A DNA stretch of 19,312 nt from Deltaproteobacteria bacterium. GTDB lineage: Bacteria > Desulfobacterota > Desulfarculia > Adiutricales > JAGVGV01. The stretch lies in NCBI GenBank assembly GCA_015233515.1, contig JADFXS010000030.1, positions 1 through 19,312 on the forward strand, written 5' to 3'. Numbering within the stretch: the stretch's first letter is position 1; each line of letters starts with the position of its first letter. The translations under genes and the position numbers were made by a program. Shown here in pieces: positions 13,250 to 19,312 of this stretch. The notes under the pieces were generated by a model. The model did no database searches, was not told the origin of the DNA, and worked only from the letters and a program-made list of their open reading frames with translations.

Positions 13250-15748
13250 ATGAATCTCACCGCGGAAAAGTTCAAGTTCCAATCCTCAGCCCTGAACCCA
13301 GAAACGTTTAGCGTGGTCAAGTTCAACGGCGATGAAGGATTATCCAAACTTTATCAATTCGATATCACTCTGGTATCGGAGGACATGGACATTGACCTCG
13401 ACAAAGTTATGGAAAAACCCGCGGCCTTTTCCATCCTTCGTTCTGATAAAAACGCGACTGTCCATGGAGTGCTCAAACATTTCGACGTGTTATATGCCGT
13501 GCATCAGCATGTCTTTTACCGGGCCGTTCTAGTTCCAGCTCTCTGGTGGCTCACCCTGACCGAACACAACCAGATATTTCTGGATAAAAGTATAAAGGAA
13601 ATCATCCCTGAAATCCTCAAGGACGGCGGTTTGAGCGAGAATGATTTCGAGCTGCGCCTGCAAAATTCCTATAGCCCCAGAGAATATGTCTGCCAATACC
13701 GGGAAAGCCATTATAACTTTCTATCCCGTTGGCTGGAACACGAAGGCATGTATTACTTCTTCGAACACGAAGAGGCGGGTTCCAAGCTGATTATTACCGA
13801 CACCAAGCTGGCCCACCAGGAAGCGTCTTCGCCGAATTTGCGTTATCTGCCGCCCACAGGCATGGAATCAGCTTACAAGGACGATGTTCTATCTTCTTTT
13901 ACTTGCCGCCGAACCGTTGTTCCCAGCTCCATCCAGATAAAAGACTATAATTATCGCAAACCGGACACCGAAATATTGGGTCAGGCCGAACTTGACCATA
14001 AAAATCCGGGAAAAGTTTATCTATATGGGGAACATGTCGCCACATCACCGGAAAGCAAGGCTCTAGCCAAAATTAGGGCCGAGGAGTTCCAAGCCCGGGA
14101 AAAAACTTTTTACGGCACGGGAACTACATCGTTCCTCAAACCTGGATACCATTTCACCCTCGAGCATCATTTCCGTTCTGATTTTAATCAGAAATACTTG
14201 GTCACCGGCGCCAAACATATAGGGTCCCAAGCCGCTTACCTGACCGCCGGTCTAAAAAGCGCCTTGAATGAATCAGAAACACAACTTCATTACAATATGG
14301 AATTTACGGCCATTGGCGCGACAATCCAGTATCGGCCTGAACGAACAACGGAAAAATCACGCTTTTATGGCGTGATGAACGCCAAAATCGATGCCTCCGG
14401 CTCCGCCGATTTCGCCGAATTAGACGAACACGGCCGTTACAAGGTCATTCTGCCCTTTGATATCAGCGGTCGAAGCGGCGGCAAAGCTTCAAAATTCATG
14501 CGCATGATGCAACCTTATGCCGGTGTGGACCATGGCATGCATTTTCCTTTACATAAGGACACGGAAGTACTTTTGACCTTCATCGATGGCGATCCGGACC
14601 GACCGGTCATCTCCGGAGCCGTTCCTAACACCACCAAACCCAGCGTGGTCAAGGATAAGAACCAGACCCAAGCGATAATTCAAACCGGTGGCCAGAACAC
14701 CTTATTGTTCGAGGATAAAAAAGACTCCGAGCACATTATTCTGAAAACACCCGTCGAGGGCACTTATATGCGGGTGGGGGCCAAGCACGAAGAGGAGGAA
14801 GGCCACGAAGAAGGCGGCTGCGTCATCTATAGCAAAGGTAAATATCTCTCCGAAATCGGCTCGGAATATGAAGTCAAAGTCATCGGCAACAAACTCGAAG
14901 TCACCGCCGGCGCTACTGAAGATGTCAAGGGCGGAGCGGTTACGGAAATAACGGTCGGGGCTTACAGCGAAATCATCGCCGGCCAGTTTATAGACGTTAT
15001 CTTAGGGCTGACCACGGAAATAAAAGCCGGACGGACCGTGGAAATCGGCGAATCGGCGCGGATAGGTCTAAGCCAGGAAGAATTGTTGGTCGGCTCGGAA
15101 AAAGTGGAAATCAAGGCCGGCGGTCCGTCCGTGGGCGTTAAAAGCGCTATCGCCCAAGCCATTACCCTGGTTTCTAGCATCACGGCCGGATTTGCGTCCG
15201 CCAAAATATTAAAAGACGGCTCCAAGATCCCCCAGTTGGCTACCGCCGCCGGTATCGCCGCCATCAACGGCATAGCTACCGCCGCTCTGACTGCCTATTT
15301 ACTCACGACCAAAAACCCCACAGCCTTTGGTTCCACTCTGGAAATGGACAAATCCGAAACTAAAATCAAATCTCCCAGCATCGAGTTGAACGCCAAAAAA
15401 GATATTAGTTTGGATTGCAAAACATTCACGTGCAAGACCAGCGGCAAGTCGACCATGCAAGCTGAAAAAGCAATAGTTATCAAGTCGGCTGAAGAGAATA
15501 TTGTTGTCAAGGCCGAGAAAAAGCTGTCTCTCTACGGCAAGGAATGCGCGGAAGTCGCCTCCGCCGACTCGGTTAATTTAATAGGGAAAAAAAGCGTTTC
15601 CATTACCGGACCTAAAATAGAACTTAACGGCGATACGAGCGTCACTATCACAACCGATAAATTTACCTGGAAACCCAAAACAGCCGGCAAACTAAAGACC
15701 GGTCCGCTCGAGATAGACGGCACGACCGGTCAGGTCAAAATCGGGTAA
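13250..15748 (+). CDS. vgrG: type VI secretion spike protein VgrG with an embedded hydrophobic segment
   Basis: 832 aa. Residues 1 to about 370 match the gp27-like base of VgrG (SREYVCQYRE-type region, WLEHEGMYYFFEHEEAG near 160-180). The gp5-like OB domain is about 395-465 (GRYKVILPFD, LTFIDGDPDRPVISGAVPN). From about 480 a beta-helix of alternating polar strands runs to the end, the needle of the spike. The helix is interrupted at about 630-690 by two hydrophobic segments (633-651 and 663-685, separated by KDGSKIPQ), which no standard VgrG needs. Length is above the usual 600-700 aa core. It trimerises at the tip of the Hcp tube. The ribosome binding site GGGAGGGAG is excellent. The adaptor gene follows 21 bases later. 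Confidence 0.93.
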   Translation: MNLTAEKFKFQSSALNPETFSVVKFNGDEGLSKLYQFDITLVSEDMDIDLDKVMEKPAAFSILRSDKNATVHGVLKHFDVLYAVHQHVFYRAVLVPALWWLTLTEHNQIFLDKSIKEIIPEILKDGGLSENDFELRLQNSYSPREYVCQYRESHYNFLSRWLEHEGMYYFFEHEEAGSKLIITDTKLAHQEASSPNLRYLPPTGMESAYKDDVLSSFTCRRTVVPSSIQIKDYNYRKPDTEILGQAELDHKNPGKVYLYGEHVATSPESKALAKIRAEEFQAREKTFYGTGTTSFLKPGYHFTLEHHFRSDFNQKYLVTGAKHIGSQAAYLTAGLKSALNESETQLHYNMEFTAIGATIQYRPERTTEKSRFYGVMNAKIDASGSADFAELDEHGRYKVILPFDISGRSGGKASKFMRMMQPYAGVDHGMHFPLHKDTEVLLTFIDGDPDRPVISGAVPNTTKPSVVKDKNQTQAIIQTGGQNTLLFEDKKDSEHIILKTPVEGTYMRVGAKHEEEEGHEEGGCVIYSKGKYLSEIGSEYEVKVIGNKLEVTAGATEDVKGGAVTEITVGAYSEIIAGQFIDVILGLTTEIKAGRTVEIGESARIGLSQEELLVGSEKVEIKAGGPSVGVKSAIAQAITLVSSITAGFASAKILKDGSKIPQLATAAGIAAINGIATAALTAYLLTTKNPTAFGSTLEMDKSETKIKSPSIELNAKKDISLDCKTFTCKTSGKSTMQAEKAIVIKSAEENIVVKAEKKLSLYGKECAEVASADSVNLIGKKSVSITGPKIELNGDTSVTITTDKFTWKPKTAGKLKTGPLEIDGTTGQVKIG

Positions 15749-15769
15749 GGGCCAGGATAGGCGGCCAGC

Positions 15770-18469
15770 ATGAAAACCATCAAACCCGATACTGTTTCCA
15801 TCCTGCCACGAATCATGGAACTGCCCAAGCAGAGCATTTTTATTGCCACTGCCTTGATTGGATTTACTCTGGACAATCCGGCCGTCATCCGGGAAGACGC
15901 CGACATCTGGCAGGCCGCCGGTCAAGCCCTGGGCGAAGATCAGGCTCTGGATGCCGGTTACATCAAATCCAAAAGCGAAATCCTGCTTGTGGGTACCTGC
16001 CGCGCTTTCCCGGGACAACCGGTCCAGACCGCCAAGGTTCGCCTCTCTTTCGGCAAGATTGATAAAACCCTCACCGTAATGGGAGATCGATATTGGAAAA
16101 ACTGGCCGAAGAATCCCAAGCCTTCGGAACCATCTCCCTTTGTCTCCATGCCTCTGGATTACACTCACGCCTTTGGCGGCCCGGATTTCCCTCCCAATCC
16201 TCTCGGCAAGGGTTTAACTCCGGTCATCAACCAGGAGGGAGCTGAAGTTCATCCTCTACCCAATATTGAAAGTCCCGGGCACCGCATCACCTCTCCAGAA
16301 GACCGGCCCGCCCCTGTGGGTTTCGCTCCCCTTGATCCGACCTGGCCGCAAAGATCCAGCCATACCGGAACCTATGACGCCAAATGGCTGAAGGAGGATT
16401 GGCCGAATTTCCCTTCCAACATGGACATGTCTTATTTCAATACCGCCCCAGCGGATCAGCGGCTTAATGACTGGCCCTTAGGTAACGAATCTTTCATTCT
16501 TGAAGGCGTGCATTCGAAACGACCGGTCATCGAATCCCGCCTCCCGGCGAAAAAACCCAGAATATTTATAACCACCGTCCCGCTCAGTCAGAAGGATTTT
16601 TCGGAAATCTCCTTACATATTGACACGGTCTGGTTTTTTCCCGATCAAAATATCGGCGTTATCGCTTTCCGCGGCAGCCTTCCACTCCAGGGCAACGACT
16701 CCGAAGAGCTGATCCAAATTTATGCCGCCTTGGAAGACCTGGACGCCCCCGGGTCAGTCCCGGAACATTATCAGGCTTTTCTATCGCAAATATCGCCTCC
16801 GCCGACCTCGACCGAACAAGATAATGCGGCCTCACCTCCTGAAGAACCGCTAGAAGAACCTGAAGATGAGACGCTTCTTGAGGAAGAAGCCGCACCGACG
16901 CTTTCTCCGGAAGAAAAAGCCGCCTTGCAGGAATTGGAAGACAAGATTAAAGCGGCGGAAAAAAACCTGGCCGACGAGCTGGCCAAGCAAGGCCTTAATT
17001 ATGAAGAAATAATCAAAGCCCGGCAGGCGGCTTTAGACGCGTCCGCAGTCCCGCCGGAAATATCGATGGAAGAAGCCGAAGCGCTCATGGTCAAGGCCTG
17101 TCAAGAGATGGGTATTGATCCGGCTCAATTAGCCAAGGTCCCCCCGCCTCCCGTTGATCAATTCCAGTTCGATCCCACCGCAGTGATCGCTTCGCTGAGC
17201 CAAGCCGGACTCCTGAATCCGGAAGTGGAAAATACCATTTGGAACCTGGACCGGAAACTGAAAAGTCTTCCCGAAAAAATTGCCAACTTGGAGAAGGCCG
17301 AAAAGGACAAAAAGCGTAAAAAAGAAGCTGCTTCCCTCCCTGCCCTCACCCTGGATAGGGAAACATTCCTGCGCCAATATGCCGAAGGACGGCGTGATTA
17401 TTCCGGCCAGGATTTATCCGGGATCGATTTATCCGGAACGGAGATCGCCAACATTAATCTAAACGGGGCCATCCTATCCAAAGCCGATTTTACCGGATGC
17501 GTCCTCCGGGGCGCGAAAATTAAAAACGCCGATGCCGCTGAATCTTTATGGGATAAAGCCGACCTCCGCGCCGCCGATTTGTCGGGGAGCAATTTTTCCA
17601 AAGCCCGCCTCGCGGGAGTCAACGCGGCTGGTTGTGAGGCCGGGCAAACCGATTTTACCGAAGCTGTGCTGAATGACGCGTGTTTCAAGAACGCCGATTT
17701 CGAAGAAGCCGTCCTGATCGCCGCGGATATGTCCGGCGCGGAATTAACCCAAGCCAACCTGAAAAACCTAGTCGGTTCCGGGGCTGTTTTCCGCAAGGCT
17801 TCCTTTTATAAAGCCTGTCTTGACCAGGCTGATCTATCCGGCGCCATGATGAACGAAGCCAATCTTTCCGAAGTTCAAGCCATCCAAGCGGACTTCAGCG
17901 AAGCTGATCTCACCGGGACCAAATTCCTCAAAGCCAACCTGGATGGCGCCAGCCTGGATAAAAGTTTATTATCCGGCGCGGATTTCAGCAAGGCTCACGC
18001 GGTCGCCCTATCCCTTCACGGCGCGAACGGGGAAGAAACCAAATTCAGTTTCGCCGATCTGGAAAACTTACGGACAGATTCTTACACTGCCCTGCCCCGC
18101 GCCGATTTTTCCCACAGCCGTTTGGAATTGGCTTATTTTGGCGGGTCGAATCTGGCCGAAACCGATTTTAGCCTGGCTTGTCTTGACCAAGCCACTTTTC
18201 AAAATTGCCGGTTGCGTCGAGCCAATTTTTATCGCGCTTCAGCCAAAGAGGGCAGATTTATTAAATGCGATCTCACCGAGGCGAAATTAACCAGCCTCAA
18301 CCTTTTATTCGGCTCTCTGGCCAAATCCAACTGTGTCCGCACCGATTTCCGTGGTTCCAATCTTTTCGGTGTCGATACGCTGAAGACCGTGTTTTCTGAA
18401 ACCAATATCCTGGGGGCCAATCTTAAAAGGTCCCGCCTCCAAGAGCAGGTAACCAATGACCAGGGATGA
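15770..18469 (+). CDS. DUF2169 adaptor domain fused to a pentapeptide repeat domain
   Basis: 899 aa. The N-terminal DUF2169 domain (about 1-340; HAFGGPDFPPNPLGKG from His133) is the kind found next to VgrG and PAAR effectors; in Agrobacterium a DUF2169 protein acts as an adaptor needed to load the effector Tde2 on its VgrG. A very acidic Pro/Glu linker (about 341-400), helical coiled-coil parts (about 380-430 and 490-525), and then about 70 pentapeptide repeats (about 543-895, A(D/N)LSG-type) follow. Pentapeptide repeats fold into a right-handed square beta-helix, which could extend the spike or mimic nucleic acid. RBS AGGATAGG precedes the ATG. It overlaps the next gene by 14 bases. No enzymatic toxin domain is visible. 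Confidence 0.9.
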   Translation: MKTIKPDTVSILPRIMELPKQSIFIATALIGFTLDNPAVIREDADIWQAAGQALGEDQALDAGYIKSKSEILLVGTCRAFPGQPVQTAKVRLSFGKIDKTLTVMGDRYWKNWPKNPKPSEPSPFVSMPLDYTHAFGGPDFPPNPLGKGLTPVINQEGAEVHPLPNIESPGHRITSPEDRPAPVGFAPLDPTWPQRSSHTGTYDAKWLKEDWPNFPSNMDMSYFNTAPADQRLNDWPLGNESFILEGVHSKRPVIESRLPAKKPRIFITTVPLSQKDFSEISLHIDTVWFFPDQNIGVIAFRGSLPLQGNDSEELIQIYAALEDLDAPGSVPEHYQAFLSQISPPPTSTEQDNAASPPEEPLEEPEDETLLEEEAAPTLSPEEKAALQELEDKIKAAEKNLADELAKQGLNYEEIIKARQAALDASAVPPEISMEEAEALMVKACQEMGIDPAQLAKVPPPPVDQFQFDPTAVIASLSQAGLLNPEVENTIWNLDRKLKSLPEKIANLEKAEKDKKRKKEAASLPALTLDRETFLRQYAEGRRDYSGQDLSGIDLSGTEIANINLNGAILSKADFTGCVLRGAKIKNADAAESLWDKADLRAADLSGSNFSKARLAGVNAAGCEAGQTDFTEAVLNDACFKNADFEEAVLIAADMSGAELTQANLKNLVGSGAVFRKASFYKACLDQADLSGAMMNEANLSEVQAIQADFSEADLTGTKFLKANLDGASLDKSLLSGADFSKAHAVALSLHGANGEETKFSFADLENLRTDSYTALPRADFSHSRLELAYFGGSNLAETDFSLACLDQATFQNCRLRRANFYRASAKEGRFIKCDLTEAKLTSLNLLFGSLAKSNCVRTDFRGSNLFGVDTLKTVFSETNILGANLKRSRLQEQVTNDQG
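17960..18014 (+). repeat. 55-base direct repeat, internal copy
   Basis: Identical base for base to 19258-19312. This copy is in frame with the pentapeptide domain (reads D-K-S-L-L-S-G-A-D-F) and is clearly the native one. The other copy is at the window end in a different frame. Confidence 0.9.
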
Positions 18470-19312
18470 GTTGTTCGCAGCCTTAAAAGCGAATCAGGTG
18501 ATCGAAAATCAGGATCTAACGGGTTTGGATTTGAGTGGCGCCGAAATGGCCGGCGCGGTGATGACCGGCGTCAACCTATCCGGAGCAAACATGACTGGAG
18601 CCGATCTGACCGGCGCCGTGATAATCAATTCCAACCTCAATAAAACCGATATGAGTGAAATAAACGCCGAAGCCGCTATTTTGGCCGGATCAAACCTGAC
18701 CGGCGCCAAAGCCGGCAAAGCCAATTTTTCTCGATCAGACTTACATATGATCCGAGCGGTGGGGGCATTCCTGAAAGAAGCCGATTTCAGCCAAGCCAAC
18801 CTTGAAGAGGCTGATCTGTCGTCGGCCGATATGACAGAAATCCGCATGTTTAAAGCTGAATTGCGGCAAGCCGATTTAACGGGAACCAAGCTGAAAAAGG
18901 CGAATCTAATCAGAACGGACTTTCAAGACGCTGTTTTGAAAGACACCGACCTGCTGGGGACCTTGTTAGTCAAAGCCGATTTTTCCGGGGCCAGGATGTC
19001 CGGTCAATCCTTTTCCGGATGCGACCTGACCCTAGCCAGGTTTATTAAAACCGACCTGACCAATGCGGACTTTACCGGCGTTTTGAAAATCGATAAAGCA
19101 GATTTCAACGACGCCAACCTCAAAGCCGCCCGCTTTGCCGATTTAAACGGGAGATATATCTCGTTTCGTGGGGCTAAGGCCGAGCAAGCTAATTTCTATC
19201 ATTGTCGTTTGGAACAAAGTGATTTTTCCAACATCATCGCTTCTCGAGCCACCTTTGAAAAGTTTATTATCCGGCGCGGATTTCAGCAAGGCTCACGCGG
19301 TCGCCCTATCCC
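18456..19312 (+). CDS. pentapeptide repeat protein, 3' end outside or corrupted
   Basis: At least 285 codons, open at the right edge. A short N-terminal stretch (MTRDELFAALKANQVIENQD) is followed directly by pentapeptide repeats (LDLSGAEMAGAVMTGVNLSG and so on) with no other domain. The start lies 14 bases inside the end of the DUF2169-pentapeptide gene, with GCAGG upstream, so the two are co-translated. Sequence near the end (ANFYHCRLEQSDF) resembles the C-terminal part of the upstream fusion (RANFYRAS), so the two are related. From 19258 the repeat pattern is lost (residues KFIIRRGFQQG) because a 55-base copy of the upstream gene is read in another frame; residues after about 268 should not be trusted. 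It could be secreted cargo or a partner that pairs with the fused beta-helix. Confidence 0.85.
   Translation, partial: MTRDELFAALKANQVIENQDLTGLDLSGAEMAGAVMTGVNLSGANMTGADLTGAVIINSNLNKTDMSEINAEAAILAGSNLTGAKAGKANFSRSDLHMIRAVGAFLKEADFSQANLEEADLSSADMTEIRMFKAELRQADLTGTKLKKANLIRTDFQDAVLKDTDLLGTLLVKADFSGARMSGQSFSGCDLTLARFIKTDLTNADFTGVLKIDKADFNDANLKAARFADLNGRYISFRGAKAEQANFYHCRLEQSDFSNIIASRATFEKFIIRRGFQQGSRGRPI
19258..19312 (+). repeat. 55-base direct repeat, terminal copy
   Basis: Exact copy of 17960-18014 ending precisely at the last base of the window. Here it is read one base out of the native frame, which destroys the pentapeptide pattern. A contig end consisting of one exact copy of an internal segment is typical of a k-mer overlap in a repeat-tangled assembly graph. 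Confidence 0.9.

Noticed and set aside
17398..17796. Minus-strand open frames in the pentapeptide region (also near 18509-18889)
   Set aside because: Repetitive coding sequence commonly leaves the opposite strand open; the translation merely reflects the repeat.
17400..19250. Tandem repeats as a possible CRISPR or satellite array
   Set aside because: The repeat is at the protein level (five-residue period with varied codons); no identical DNA repeats with spacers exist apart from the 55-base terminal copy.

Overview
The window looks like a piece of a Gram-negative, probably anaerobic bacterium. The support is a VgrG with DUF2169 type VI secretion parts, twin-arginine (Tat) signals with a tatA gene, iron-sulfur electron transfer proteins, and several small flavoproteins. 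Desulfobacterota (former Deltaproteobacteria) is my best guess, based on general style and the short palindromic repeats near 1.3 kb. No rRNA, tRNA or marker gene confirms it. The irregular length and a repeated end suggest a complete metagenomic contig rather than a cut from a closed genome.

Region 1 (1-2291, + strand) is a run of small redox and detoxification-type genes, several of them decaying: a flavodoxin open at the left edge, a 4-oxalocrotonate-type tautomerase whose first codons are disrupted by two apparent +1 shifts, an exported cupin, an aldo/keto reductase reduced to its two ends, an intact NADPH-dependent FMN reductase-like protein, and a stub of a Tat signal peptide. Two short palindromic repeats sit just upstream of the broken reductase.

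Region 2 (2284-6732, + strand) is a compact module: DUF362 (Tat signal), a DUF6599-like exported protein, a second DUF362 (Tat signal), and a membrane-bound polyferredoxin of the NapH/NosR type. It appears more GC-rich than its surroundings and reads as an extracytoplasmic redox module joined to a membrane electron conduit.

Region 3 (6898-7930, - strand) holds a DedA-family membrane protein and tatA, separated by 235 bases that carry a 48-base inverted repeat. tatA has a good sigma-70-type promoter and an AGGAGG site.

Region 4 (8279-19312, + strand) is the most notable part: seven genes in one direction with overlaps or short gaps. They are a receiver-histidine kinase, a stand-alone receiver, CheA, a fusion of CheD with a CheB-type receiver lacking the methylesterase, a VgrG with a hydrophobic hairpin in its beta-helix, a DUF2169-pentapeptide repeat fusion, and a second pentapeptide repeat protein running off the end. 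The layout suggests a chemosensory-type signalling set coupled to a type VI secretion spike and its cargo or adaptor. The last 55 bases exactly copy an internal part of the DUF2169-pentapeptide gene in another frame, so the right end should be treated as a probable assembly junction.
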